Positions 14,976 to 22,265 of a stretch of 22,265 bases of DNA are shown piece by piece. The stretch comes from Deltaproteobacteria bacterium UBA2385 (GTDB taxonomy: Bacteria > Myxococcota_A > UBA796 > UBA2385). Position 1 is the first letter of the stretch; each line of letters begins with the position of its first letter. The DNA lies in the NCBI GenBank assembly GCA_002343455.1, contig DDSR01000143.1, positions 1-22,265 of the forward strand. The letters are read 5' to 3'. A program made the translations under genes and the position numbers. The notes beneath the pieces are model-generated. The model did not search any database. It was not told the origin of the DNA and was given only the letters and a program-made list of their open reading frames with translations.

Positions 14976-15004
14976 AGATTACACTCGTTATCCAAAGACC
15001 GCAA
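14976..15004 (-). promoter_or_regulatory. candidate sigma-70 promoter of alkB
   Basis: Read on the minus strand, TTGCGG (15004-14999) is followed after exactly 17 bases by TAATCT (14981-14976), 20 bases before the alkB start codon. The local sequence is AT-rich compared with its surroundings. The boxes match the consensus at four of six positions each, so this is plausible but unproven. Confidence 0.5.
14977..14992. promoter_or_regulatory. candidate TetR operator
   Basis: On the minus strand the segment reads GATAAC-GAGT-GTAATC. This is an imperfect inverted repeat with five of six arm positions matching, and it overlaps the -10 box and spacer of the alkB promoter. A TetR dimer bound here would block transcription. 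The alkB-coupled TetR protein is the obvious candidate ligand. Confidence 0.35.
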
Positions 15005-15058
15005 GCCCCTCCGAGCGCGGAGGCATTAGGAGGGGCCGTCACCGAGGTCTCGCCGCCC

Positions 15059-15967
15059 ATGCCCTGGTCTCTCCCGCAGGTCACGACCCACCCCGTCGGA
15101 CCCTGGATCCTCCCGCAGGCGACCGCCTGGCGTCAGGCGCTGGCCCGCGAGCTCACCCTGGCGGACGGGGCCGGCGCGGCCGTGCTCGCCGGACCGACCC
15201 TGGCCCTCTGGCTGCGCGAGTCCGGACGCTCCACCTCGCTCCAGCTCGCCACCAGCTGGGGCGGCCCCCCCGTTGAAGACGAGCTCGCCCGCACCTGGCT
15301 GGGCCTCTCCCACCGGGCGGAGACCGAGCCGGTCGCCACCCGCGCCCTGCGTGAGCTCGAGGCCGACCTCGGCTCGCTGCTCGACGCCTGGGGCTGGTAC
15401 ATGGCGCCGCAGCCGTCGGAACCCGCCTTCCTGGACGAGCCGGGTCTCTACCTCGTCGCCGCCGAGGGCTCCGCCGGGCCCGCCCAGGGTCCGATGGGCC
15501 CCTCCTTCGGCAACGCCGCCCTCGCCCGGGTCATGCAGTCCCTCAAGGACTGGCCCACCGCGCTGAGCCTGCACGGCACCATCACCCCCGCCGTCGCCGA
15601 CCTCGCACTGGTGCAGGCCGCCGAGCAGGCCGCCCGCCAGGCCGTCGCCAGCGACGACCGCGCCTACCCCTGGGACGCCAACCCCCTCACCGAGCAGGCC
15701 CTGCGCCTGCACGAAGAGGTCACCGCTTCCCTGCTCCAGCTCCGCCTGCACGGCAGCAACCTCCCCGGTCGGGCCCTGCGGACCTGGATGGAGGCTGCCC
15801 TCTCGTCGGACCTGGGCATCGATCTGCGCTTCACCGAGGAACCGTCCACCCTGACGGTTCACGGCAGCCGGGCCTTGCGACTTTTGGAGATGCTGGGCCA
15901 GCGCACCGGGGTGGACCTGCTGGAGGAGGACGAGCGGATGGGGGGGGATGGGGAGGTTCCCTTCTGA
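15059..15967 (+). CDS. unrecognised 302-residue protein
   Basis: I do not recognise a family. The protein is 302 residues, has no signal peptide or membrane segment, and has no cysteines, so it should be soluble and cytoplasmic. It is rich in Ala, Leu and Trp, with several likely helices (for example 189-205, EQAARQAVASDDRAYPW region, and 222-240) and an acidic C-terminal tail EEDERMGGDGE. The reading frame shows a strong third-position GC bias typical of real genes in this window. It is transcribed divergently from alkB, with a 103-base shared upstream region. The ATG at 15059 has only a distant GAGG (15044-15047), and AGGAGG lies further still at 15029-15034. The start is therefore not secure. 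Confidence 0.7.
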   Translation: MPWSLPQVTTHPVGPWILPQATAWRQALARELTLADGAGAAVLAGPTLALWLRESGRSTSLQLATSWGGPPVEDELARTWLGLSHRAETEPVATRALRELEADLGSLLDAWGWYMAPQPSEPAFLDEPGLYLVAAEGSAGPAQGPMGPSFGNAALARVMQSLKDWPTALSLHGTITPAVADLALVQAAEQAARQAVASDDRAYPWDANPLTEQALRLHEEVTASLLQLRLHGSNLPGRALRTWMEAALSSDLGIDLRFTEEPSTLTVHGSRALRLLEMLGQRTGVDLLEEDERMGGDGEVPF

Positions 15968-15971
15968 GGGT

Positions 15972-15999
15972 TTCAGGATTCAGGATTCAGGATTCAGGA
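15972..15999. repeat. four tandem TTCAGGA heptamers
   Basis: Four perfect copies of the 7-base unit TTCAGGA lie immediately after the stop codon of the 302-residue protein gene. Short tandem arrays of this kind are prone to slippage. No function is evident. Confidence 0.9.
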
Positions 16000-16090
16000 G
16001 CAGCCTTTGAGGGTCAAGTGGCCCGAGGCAGCATGGGAGGGCATCCGCAAGACCGTAGGCGGCGGTGCCCCTGCAACCGGCCCGCTTCAG

Positions 16091-16243
16091 GCGAACCGAA
16101 ATGACGACTTGACAAATCATCCTCGCAAATCGGTTCCTCTGGCGAACCGAAGTCATGGCTTGGCATGTCATCCACTGATCTCGGTTCTCATGGCGAACCG
16201 AGGTCGGAGGATGATCCATCATCCTACCCCTTCGGCTGCCAGG
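16091..16243. repeat. three 51-bp repeat units with inverted arms
   Basis: Units start at 16091, 16142 and 16193, each with GCGAACCGA. The first two match at about 36 of 51 positions. Each of the first two also ends with TCGGTTC (16130-16136, 16181-16187), the reverse complement of its own GAACCGA, so each can fold into a hairpin with a 7-bp outer stem. The third unit is diverged at its end but contains a compact hairpin, AGGATGAT-CC-ATCATCCT (16208-16225). The array ends two bases before the stop codon of the minus-strand gene. The 277-base stretch 15968-16244 holds no convincing gene. Confidence 0.85.
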
Positions 16244-16244
16244 A

Positions 16245-18305
16245 TCACGGTGCGAGCCGGGGCGGCGCGCGGGGAGGAGCAGGGTCCGACCGGCAAGCCA
16301 GGGTCTCGAGGATCGTGCCCCCTGTGTTTCCCTTGACCGAGGCCCAGGACCGGACGAGGATGAAGCCCTCGCCCCAACGCTCGAAACCAAGGATTCGCGA
16401 GTTTTGCCCGCCGTCGATCGACAGGACCGGGGAGAGCGCTCCGCTGCGATCGATCACGGCCATGGCGTTCCGACCTGAAGCATCGAGGCCGACAAGCGCC
16501 ACCAGTTCACCATTGACCGCAGATACTGTACCCCCCGCGAGTGCCGCGCTCGCGAATGTGTACGGGCCGGCCACGGGTCGGCCCTCCTCGTCGAGCCAGG
16601 CCACCCGGCGACCCTGGGGCCCCCACCAGTCGATCACCCAACCACCGGCCACGCGCTCAATGGCGTTGGGAAGCTTGTCCCCCGGCAGCCGAAAGGCCGC
16701 TTCGACACTGCCGTCTGCAGAGATGGCTGCGAACCAGGAGCCCTCCTCGATGGCGTCCGAAATGGGCTGCTCTCGCGCCGAGCGGGAGTAAGCGTTGGCG
16801 TTGACCCACGACCATGCGAGGAGGAAGTGTGTGCCATCCCAGCCCAGGAACTCGAAGCTCGTGGCCGGACTGAATGCGCCCAGATCTCCCTGGCCCAGGA
16901 CCTTGCCGGTTGACACCTCCACCACGGCCCAGGATGGCCAGATCTCCTTACGATCACCGACCTGTCGGCGACGACCCCAGCCTGCCAGCACCCGGTCACT
17001 ACCACCGACGAGGCTGGGACGGACCTCGTCACCGGATTCCTGGATCAGTCGCTCCCAGAGGGGCGCGCCGCCAGGTCCCGGACGCCAGACCCGTACCTCC
17101 CATGCCTCGGTCTCGTTGGCGGCGATCAGCCTGCCCCCATCACCCACGATGGCCAGGCCGCGCGGCGTACGTGATTCGAACTCCACGGGAACGAGCTCGC
17201 TCTCGTCGGGCCCCTCTGCGACGAAGATCGCTTTCGTCTCTGAATCCTCCACCAGCACTCTGGATCTGTCCTTCCATGTGAAGAGAACCTCGCCCTCCCG
17301 GCGATCCAGCGGGCTGAGGGTGGTCAGGGTCGTGGACTCCACAACAGTGAGGCCTTGAGGACAGGAAGCCGGCCCAGGCGGGGCGCGACCTTCGACCACG
17401 GGGGGGGCAGACCAGGCCTTGAGAGCCGCCGGAGACGCGGGTTCGAGTCCTCCCCCGTGAGGTCTCTGCTCTCCGATTTCCTCATTCTGTCCCGCCTTCC
17501 GCGTCGCCAGGACCCAAGGGCCTGCAGGCGAGACCTGTCCGGCGGCGCTGAAAGCCAGAGCTCTGACGCGTAGGGGCTGAGCGACATCGAGATGGACCTT
17601 GTCGGCCCCGCATGCGATGTCGCCGACGATGATCCGGCGTGTCGGCTCCGGGCTCGGGCGGTGAGCCACCTGCGAGACGATCCCCTGACGATCGATCTCC
17701 AGGCCGATCATATCGGTCTCCCGAAGGGTCGCCGGGGTCGCCACGCTCACCCGCAAGGTCTCGCCAGGTCCACAGGAGCTTCCCCGGGCAGCCACCGACC
17801 AGATCGCCTCGACCACGCCAGGGGTCGATGGAACTCGGGCCTCCCGACCCGCGCCCGTCCGAAAGCTGACCTCAGAAAACCAGGCGCGAACAAGCTCGCC
17901 ACGCGTTGTTTCGGCATCCCGTCTGCGCCACATCATTCCTGCAAGGGCCATCCGCCGGTCGTCGTCCACCATCTGACCGTCCTCGTACGCGAACAGCCGC
18001 TCCAGCACATGGTTCGCGTTCGGCGCAAGCGGCGCTTCAGGCACCAGGATCAGGTCGAGCCCCTCCACCTCGGTCCGAGACGGCACCAGCTTGCCATCCG
18101 GCCCCCGCAACCTGTACTCGGCCCCCAGCACCTCGCGCAGCTCGGCCGGCCAGTCCCCACGCAACAGGACCCGAATCCGCCCATCCGTAGGGAAACCCTC
18201 CGCCCCATCGCGCGGCAGGACGAGGCGAGTGTGCGGCGAGCCCATACAAACGCACGCCTGTGCCTCGGGCACCAGGCAGACCAGAAGCAGGAGGAGGGCG
18301 ATCAC
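16245..18305 (-). CDS. secreted Ig-like plus propeller-like protein
   Basis: This large protein (about 686 residues from the GTG at 18305) begins with a strongly hydrophobic segment and a likely signal-peptidase site, AQA before CVC. Next comes a segment like bacterial Ig-like (SbsA/Big_5) domains: LPRDGAEGFPTDGRIRVLL, ending in LILVPEAPLAPNANHVL. The C-terminal 350 residues contain repeated strand-rich blocks (RGLAIVGDGGRLIAA, FLGWDGTHFLLAWSW, RILGFERWGEGFILVRSW) suggestive of a beta-propeller. No catalytic motif is seen. The hydrophobic leader lacks basic residues, so the start is uncertain; an in-frame GTG at 18350 would add 15 residues and overlap the upstream GT2 gene. Longer frames upstream only shadow that gene. 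It is probably exported, in the periplasm or on the surface. Confidence 0.75.
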   Translation of the reverse strand: MIALLLLLVCLVPEAQACVCMGSPHTRLVLPRDGAEGFPTDGRIRVLLRGDWPAELREVLGAEYRLRGPDGKLVPSRTEVEGLDLILVPEAPLAPNANHVLERLFAYEDGQMVDDDRRMALAGMMWRRRDAETTRGELVRAWFSEVSFRTGAGREARVPSTPGVVEAIWSVAARGSSCGPGETLRVSVATPATLRETDMIGLEIDRQGIVSQVAHRPSPEPTRRIIVGDIACGADKVHLDVAQPLRVRALAFSAAGQVSPAGPWVLATRKAGQNEEIGEQRPHGGGLEPASPAALKAWSAPPVVEGRAPPGPASCPQGLTVVESTTLTTLSPLDRREGEVLFTWKDRSRVLVEDSETKAIFVAEGPDESELVPVEFESRTPRGLAIVGDGGRLIAANETEAWEVRVWRPGPGGAPLWERLIQESGDEVRPSLVGGSDRVLAGWGRRRQVGDRKEIWPSWAVVEVSTGKVLGQGDLGAFSPATSFEFLGWDGTHFLLAWSWVNANAYSRSAREQPISDAIEEGSWFAAISADGSVEAAFRLPGDKLPNAIERVAGGWVIDWWGPQGRRVAWLDEEGRPVAGPYTFASAALAGGTVSAVNGELVALVGLDASGRNAMAVIDRSGALSPVLSIDGGQNSRILGFERWGEGFILVRSWASVKGNTGGTILETLACRSDPAPPRAPPRLAP

Positions 18306-18333
18306 CGCAGCAGCATCCCATATAGACGGGAGG

Positions 18334-19020
18334 CTAAGACCCGAATCCACCTCTCGGGTTCCACCCCACCCAGCCCGCGGCGAGCCGCTCGGGATCGACC
18401 CCCAGGCGAAAACCAAGCCGCAGCGCCCACATTCGCAGGATCGTACGGCTGATCCCCGTCTCCTCCCAGCGGCGCGGGTCGATGCCGATCGGCGGACCGA
18501 GCACCGCCGGCGCACACCTCGCCCGCGCCCGATCGCTCAGCACGAGGTCCTCCATCACCATCAGCTCGGGCACACCCCCGAGCTCGTCGAGCAGCTCCCG
18601 GCGCATCCAGATGCCCATGTCGCCGGTGGCGCTGCCGCTGAGCCGGGCGCGGCGGTTCATCCAGTCAGAGGTGAAGCGCAGCCGGAAGTCGGAGGAGGTG
18701 ATCAACGCCTCGAAGCAGCCCCAGCGGGCCGAGGAGGAGCGGATGGCTTGACCCGAGCCCGGCGCGATGCCGGCGTCGGCATGCACGAACCAGAGCAGCG
18801 CCCCCCTCGCGGCGCGCGCCCCGGCGGCCAGCTGGGGACCTCGGCCGTGGGCGCCCTGGACCAAGTTCACGCCCGCCTCCCGGGCGATGGCCGCCGTCGA
18901 GTCCCCGCTGCCCCCGTCGCTGACCACGATCTCGTCGACCTCAGCCCGGAGCCGGTCGAGCAAGGCGGGGAGCTGCCGCTCCTCGTTCAGCGTCGGCACG
19001 ATCGCGGAGAGCTGCACCAC
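18334..19020 (-). CDS. GT2-family glycosyltransferase (TIGR04283-like)
   Basis: This 228-residue GT-A enzyme starts SAIVPTLNEE (5-14), has DEIVVSDGGSGD (29-40) for nucleotide-sugar binding, and HAD (80-82) as the metal-binding D-x-D-like site. The MEDLVLSDR (156-164) and PRRWEETGISRTILRMW (182-198) segments match the small GT2 subfamily described as rSAM/selenodomain-associated transferases. There is no membrane anchor. Two adjacent GTG codons (19020 and 19017) can serve as starts; the second leaves a more usual 4-base gap to AGAGG. The secreted Ig/propeller gene begins shortly downstream, suggesting co-transcription. The sugar donor and acceptor are unknown. Confidence 0.9.
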   Translation of the reverse strand: MVQLSAIVPTLNEERQLPALLDRLRAEVDEIVVSDGGSGDSTAAIAREAGVNLVQGAHGRGPQLAAGARAARGALLWFVHADAGIAPGSGQAIRSSSARWGCFEALITSSDFRLRFTSDWMNRRARLSGSATGDMGIWMRRELLDELGGVPELMVMEDLVLSDRARARCAPAVLGPPIGIDPRRWEETGISRTILRMWALRLGFRLGVDPERLAAGWVGWNPRGGFGS

Positions 19021-19025
19021 GCCTC

Positions 19026-19054
19026 TTGGAAACCCCGTCCCAGGGGGCTAAGAG
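19026..19054 (+). promoter_or_regulatory. possible promoter of sodB
   Basis: TTGGAA (19026-19031) and TAAGAG (19049-19054) are separated by 17 bases, 35 bases before the sodB start. The match to sigma-70 consensus is modest (four and three of six), so this is a weak call resting mainly on spacing and position. Confidence 0.25.
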
Positions 19055-19089
19055 GCTCAGGTCCCCTTCACCACCAAGGAACCGACACC

Positions 19090-19677
19090 ATGGCCTTCGA
19101 GCTTCCCGCACTGCCCTACGCCTCCGACGCCCTCGCCCCCCACATCTCGGCCGAGACGCTGTCCTTCCACCACGGCAAGCACCACAACGCCTACGTGACC
19201 AACCTCAACAACCTCGTGGCCGCCGACGCTTCGCTGGCCGGCAAGAGCCTCGAGGAGATCATCCGCACCAGCAAGGGCGGCGTCTTCAACAACGCCGCGC
19301 AGATCTGGAACCACACCTTCTACTGGCACAGCCTCAGCCCCAACGGCGGTGGCGCGCCCGGCGGCGCCCTGGGCGCGGCCATCACCCGCGACTTCGGCAG
19401 CTTCGAGGACTTCCAGAAGCAGTTCAGCGCCGCGGCGGCCGGCCAGTTCGGCTCGGGCTGGGCCTGGCTGGTCAGCGACAGCTCCGGCAAGCTCTCCATC
19501 CGCGCCACCCCCAACGCCGAGACCCCGCTGACGGACTCCGCGGTGACCGCCCTGCTGACCTGCGATGTCTGGGAGCACGCCTACTACATCGACTACCGCA
19601 ACGCCCGGCCCAACTACATCGCGGCCTGGTGGAAGCTGGTCAACTGGGACTTCGCCAGCAAGAACTACGGTCGATAG
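19090..19677 (+). CDS. sodB: iron superoxide dismutase
   Basis: This 195-residue enzyme converts superoxide to hydrogen peroxide and oxygen in the cytoplasm. All four metal ligands are visible: His27 (in FHHGKHH), His75 (in QIWNHTFYWHS), Asp159 and His163 (in DVWEHAYYIDYRNARPNY). The NNAAQIWNH segment (67-75) carries the Gln characteristic of iron-type enzymes, where manganese enzymes usually have Gly at this place, so an Fe cofactor is preferred. Length and C-terminus are normal for the family. AAGGA (19076-19080) lies 9 bases before the ATG. Longer in-frame starts upstream lie opposite the GT2 gene and are rejected. The gene stands alone on this strand and is followed directly by a long palindrome. 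Confidence 0.97.
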   Translation: MAFELPALPYASDALAPHISAETLSFHHGKHHNAYVTNLNNLVAADASLAGKSLEEIIRTSKGGVFNNAAQIWNHTFYWHSLSPNGGGAPGGALGAAITRDFGSFEDFQKQFSAAAAGQFGSGWAWLVSDSSGKLSIRATPNAETPLTDSAVTALLTCDVWEHAYYIDYRNARPNYIAAWWKLVNWDFASKNYGR

Positions 19678-19720
19678 GCTAGCAGTGTTCGGCTAGCGAC
19701 GCTAGCCGAACATCGCTAGG
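19678..19720. terminator. 43-bp CTAG-rich near-palindrome
   Basis: Two 21-base arms (19678-19698 and 19700-19720) pair at 18 of 21 positions around a single A. The arms hold four CTAG tetramers. The element starts at the base after the sodB stop codon and contains the TAG stop (19718-19716 on minus) of the convergent transporter gene. A bidirectional terminator or mRNA-end stabiliser is likely. Its size, CTAG content and placement parallel the palindrome at 12217-12257, though the sequences differ. Confidence 0.7.
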
Positions 19721-20393
19721 CAACCCCCGGGAAGGTCGTCGCCAGCCAGCCCACCCCCACGACCAGGGTGAAACAGGCGGCGGCGACCAACATCGCCCGC
19801 AGGGGCCGGGGCCCCGCTCGACGTCCGAGCTGGCCCAGCAGGAAGCCGAAGCCGGCCATGCTGAGCACGGCGGCGAAGAGGTAGGCGACGAGGTAGGCCG
19901 CTGACTGGGCTGCCGGCAGGGCCAGGGCGGGCACGACACCCAGCAGGTGGCCCATCCCGGCGGCGCCGTGGAAGACGCCGATGCCGAAGGCCGTGTGGGT
20001 GTGGCCCTGGTGCGAGCCGGCGTCGTGGGCGCCGTCCCCCAGGTGCACATGGGGGTGCAGGTGGACTTCGCCGTCGTGGGCGTGCTCGTGCCCGTGGACC
20101 TGCATCTTCAGCGCGGCGCGCAGGCTCCACAGCCCCAGGCCGACCAGCAGGAAGCCGACGGAGAACTCGCTCCAACCCGACAGGCCCGAGATGTCCACCG
20201 CCTCGCGGGCGATCATGCCCAGTCCGCCCAGGGCGGCGACGCCCAGGCCGTGGCCGAGGCCCCAGGCCGCCCCCACCCGCGCGGCGCGCAGGGGATCGCG
20301 CAGGGCGATCGGCGCGACGGCGGCGAGGTGATCGGGGCCGGTGACGACGTGCAGCGAACCGGCGGCGAGCCCGGTGACGATGGGGATCAGCAT
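19716..20393 (-). CDS. NicO/UreH-like metal transporter with His-rich loop
   Basis: This 225-residue membrane protein starts with a helix containing HVVTGPDHLAAV (15-26). That is a variant of the His-x(4-5)-Asp-His motif of NicO/NiCoT and UreH-like nickel or cobalt transporters. Hydrophobic helices lie at about 1-30, 40-62, 75-96, 136-160, 163-188 and 198-222. Between helices three and four is a loop (100-133) with twelve histidines, likely metal-binding, and FHGAAGMGH (141-149) gives a second His/Gly motif. The substrate is probably a divalent metal, but the family has few tested members. GGAGG sits 4 bases before the ATG, 11 bases after the murG stop, so the two genes are co-transcribed. 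Confidence 0.8.
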   Translation of the reverse strand: MLIPIVTGLAAGSLHVVTGPDHLAAVAPIALRDPLRAARVGAAWGLGHGLGVAALGGLGMIAREAVDISGLSGWSEFSVGFLLVGLGLWSLRAALKMQVHGHEHAHDGEVHLHPHVHLGDGAHDAGSHQGHTHTAFGIGVFHGAAGMGHLLGVVPALALPAAQSAAYLVAYLFAAVLSMAGFGFLLGQLGRRAGPRPLRAMLVAAACFTLVVGVGWLATTFPGVA

Positions 20394-20404
20394 CCTGCCT
20401 CCAG

Positions 20405-21502
20405 TCAGCGGGCCAATAGCACCGAATCGACCAGCTCAGCCACCCGCTCGGCGCTGTCCAGGCGGGCCTGCGAGCGGGCCGCCTGGCCCATGGCCTTCAA
20501 GACAGCGGGGTCCGACAGCAGGTCGCTGACCAGGGTGTGCAGGGCCCGTGCGTCGAGCTCGCTCTCCAGGACGACCCGGGCGGCGCCGATGGCTTCGAGC
20601 CCGCGGGCGTTGCCCTCCTGGTGGTTGTCGGTCACGTTGGGCGAGGGAACCAGCAAGGACGGCAGCCCCAGGGCGGCCAGCTCGGCCAGGGTGGAGGAGC
20701 CCGCCCGGCACAGCACCAGGTCGCTGGCGGCGTAGGCCTCGGCCATCCGGTCTTCGTAGCCGACCAGGGAGACGCCCTCGGGCACGGGGTCCAAGGCCGC
20801 TCGGACCTCGTCGAAGTAGCGCGGGCCCGTGATGAAGAGCAGCTCGAAGTCCCGCTCGGCGCGGGCCAGGGCCAGGGCGACCTCGTTGATCTTCGCGGCC
20901 CCCAGGGAGCCGCCGACGACCAGCAGCACCGAGCCCGCCGGACTCAAGCCGTAGCGCGCGCGCGCGCTCGCTCGGTCCCCGTCCAGCATCCGCGGGTTGA
21001 CCGGACAGCCCACCACCTCGATCCGCGCGCTCCCCTTCAGATGAGCCGCTGTCGCCGGCCAGGCCAGCAGGACCAGCTTCGCCACCCGGGCGCAGAGGCG
21101 GTTGGCGAGGCCGGGGACCACGTTGGACTCGTGGATCGCCGCCGGGATGCCCAGGGAGGCCGCCGCCAGCACGGTCGGGGCCATGATGTAGCCGCCGACG
21201 CCGAGCACGGCCTGCACCTCCAGGCGCCGCAGCAGCCCCCGCGCCTGGGCGGTCGCGTCCGCCAGGACGCGGGCGAACTCCACCCGGCTCTTCACCCCGG
21301 CCCGCGGCCAGGCGATCGCGGGGACCGCGTGGAACTCGAAGCCCCGCTCGGGGGCCACCCGCCCCTCCAGGCGCTTCGCCTCTCCAAGGTAGACGACCCG
21401 ATGGCCACGGGCGCGCAGGGCCTCGCCCATCGCCAGGGCCGGGTAGACGTGGCCACCGGTGCCACCTCCCGCCAGCGCGATCACCGAATCCCCTGCTGCC
21501 AC
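20405..21502 (-). CDS. murG: MurG, lipid II-forming GlcNAc transferase
   Basis: This 365-residue GT28 enzyme moves GlcNAc from UDP-GlcNAc to lipid I, making lipid II on the inner face of the cytoplasmic membrane. Conserved loops are [11 protein letters not shown] (12-22), GVGGYIMAP (101-109), [12 protein letters not shown] (124-135), [10 protein letters not shown] (197-206), [11 protein letters not shown] (265-275) and TDNHQEGNA (291-299). The GTG at 21502 is chosen because AGGGGAGG lies 5 bases upstream and it gives normal family length; the frame could extend 25 residues to 21577 without similarity. The gene is separated from any cell-division (dcw) genes in this window. It heads a two-gene unit with a metal transporter and is divergent from ftsH. 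Confidence 0.95.
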   Translation of the reverse strand: MAAGDSVIALAGGGTGGHVYPALAMGEALRARGHRVVYLGEAKRLEGRVAPERGFEFHAVPAIAWPRAGVKSRVEFARVLADATAQARGLLRRLEVQAVLGVGGYIMAPTVLAAASLGIPAAIHESNVVPGLANRLCARVAKLVLLAWPATAAHLKGSARIEVVGCPVNPRMLDGDRASARARYGLSPAGSVLLVVGGSLGAAKINEVALALARAERDFELLFITGPRYFDEVRAALDPVPEGVSLVGYEDRMAEAYAASDLVLCRAGSSTLAELAALGLPSLLVPSPNVTDNHQEGNARGLEAIGAARVVLESELDARALHTLVSDLLSDPAVLKAMGQAARSQARLDSAERVAELVDSVLLAR

Positions 21503-21591
21503 CCTGGCCTCCCCTACCCGGCTCTCCGGGGCCGATTCATGATAACCCACACCCTGGTCACTCCTTGACCCCACCACGGCACCGGATCGGC

Positions 21592-22265
21592 ATGAATCGC
21601 ACCACTCGAGGACTCTGGCTGGCGGTCTTCATCGCCCTGGTGATCCTGCTCGGCTGGGCCGTCTACGAACAGGACGCCAAGGCGCGGGCGCGCGAGCTCA
21701 GCTTCCCCGAGCTGGCCGACCACATCGCCAACGACCGGGTCAAGGAGATCACCGTCCGGGGGCAGCTCCTCAGCGGCAACCTGCAGGACGGGAGCGCCTT
21801 CAAGGCCACCGGCCCCGAGGACGGCGACTACCTGCTGCGCCTGCTGGAGAGCAAGGAGATCGTCCCTCAGTTCGAGCGCGAGACCCGCGGCCTGCTGCTG
21901 ACGATGCTCACCACGGTGATCCCCTTCGCCCTGCTGGTCTTCGTGCTGGTCTTCTTCATGCGCCAGATGCAGTCCACCAGCGGCAAGGCGATGAGCTTCG
22001 GCAAGTCGCGGGCCAAGATGCTCAACGAGTTCGGCAAGAGCGTCACCTTCGACGATGTCGCCGGCTGCGACGAGGCCAAGGAGGAGCTCGAAGAGATCGT
22101 GGCCTTCCTGCGCGATCCGCGCCGCTTCACCCGCCTGGGCGGCCGCATCCCCAAGGGGGTGCTGCTGATGGGCCCCCCCGGCACCGGCAAGACCCTGCTG
22201 GCCCGCGCTGTGGCCGGCGAGGCCGGGGTGCCCTTCTTCCACATCTCCGGCAGCGACTTCGTCGA
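21592..22265 (+). CDS. ftsH: FtsH membrane AAA+ zinc metalloprotease (5' part)
   Basis: The first 224 codons of ftsH run off the right edge. FtsH is a membrane-anchored ATP-dependent protease that degrades misfolded membrane proteins and some regulators. Visible parts are the first membrane helix (about 8-24), a small extracytoplasmic domain (about 25-99), a second helix (about 101-123), the conserved [16 protein letters not shown] region (151-166), and the Walker A motif GPPGTGKT (194-201). The Walker B, second-region-of-homology and HExxH zinc motifs lie beyond the window. The start has only a weak GGA-containing ribosome-binding site (21584-21590). The 89-base gap to divergent murG must hold promoters for both, but I see none with good boxes. 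Confidence 0.96.
   Translation, partial: MNRTTRGLWLAVFIALVILLGWAVYEQDAKARARELSFPELADHIANDRVKEITVRGQLLSGNLQDGSAFKATGPEDGDYLLRLLESKEIVPQFERETRGLLLTMLTTVIPFALLVFVLVFFMRQMQSTSGKAMSFGKSRAKMLNEFGKSVTFDDVAGCDEAKEELEEIVAFLRDPRRFTRLGGRIPKGVLLMGPPGTGKTLLARAVAGEAGVPFFHISGSDFV

Noticed and set aside
13916..15004. A long N-terminal extension of the TetR frame
   Set aside because: The extension is Pro/Arg/Ala-rich noise overlapping alkB; the TetR domain begins at the ATG at 13915.
16091..16243. A CRISPR array
   Set aside because: Repeats are only about 70 percent identical over the whole 51-base period, with no alternation of exact repeat and unique spacer, and no cas genes.
15980..16390. A 136-codon minus-strand gene over the 51-bp repeats
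   Set aside because: It overlaps the end of the exported-protein gene, has no ribosome-binding site, and its periodicity is explained by the DNA repeat length being a multiple of three.
18091..19089. Upstream extension of the superoxide dismutase frame
   Set aside because: Superoxide dismutase sequence begins exactly at the ATG at 19090, and the upstream part is antisense to the GT2 gene and the exported-protein gene.
21540..21591. TTGACC at 21565 and TATCAT on the minus strand as ftsH and murG promoters
   Set aside because: Neither box has a partner at acceptable spacing, so no promoter is called.

Overview
The window is a very GC-rich, almost fully coding stretch of a Gram-negative bacterial chromosome. 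The gene content points to a Myxococcota-like or other deltaproteobacterial genome. The clues are a lipoprotein with a D-x-D-G-D-G / D-C-D-D cluster and leucine-rich-type repeats, a secreted Ig-plus-propeller protein, many GTG starts and tightly overlapping reading frames. This placement is inferred from style, not from a marker gene.

Positions 1-10593 look like one end of a surface-polysaccharide (EPS, O-antigen or glycolipid) locus. A plus-strand set encodes a GNAT-type acyltransferase, a free-standing acyl carrier protein and a FabG-like ketoreductase. A minus-strand pair follows: a GT4 glycosyltransferase and an EpsB/WcaJ-type initiating sugar-phosphate transferase. Four plus-strand genes then overlap by 4 bases at each junction: an adenylate-forming acyl ligase, a LuxE-family acyl-protein synthetase, a LuxC-family acyl-CoA reductase, and an unusual sulfotransferase-glycosyltransferase fusion. 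Together ACP, ligase, LuxE, LuxC and SDR form an acyl-activation and reduction module inside a glycan cluster. No luciferase genes are visible, so the reduced acyl product more likely decorates a sugar. This module is the most interesting system in the window.

Positions 10635-16244 hold a lipoprotein with 16 tandem 24-residue repeats, then a minus-strand unit of alkB-type alkane monooxygenase, TetR regulator and GT4 glycosyltransferase. A plausible promoter with an operator-like imperfect palindrome precedes alkB. Divergent from it is an unrecognised 302-residue protein, followed by a short non-coding patch with heptamer repeats and three 51-bp units carrying GAACCGA/TCGGTTC arms.

Positions 16245-22265 hold a secreted Ig/propeller-like protein paired with a GT2 glycosyltransferase (minus), iron superoxide dismutase (plus), a NicO/UreH-like metal transporter with a His-rich loop coupled to murG (minus), and the 5' part of ftsH running off the right edge. 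All four convergent gene junctions carry an inverted repeat or repeat cluster. Two of these are long CTAG-rich palindromes that also supply the TAG stop codon of the minus-strand gene.
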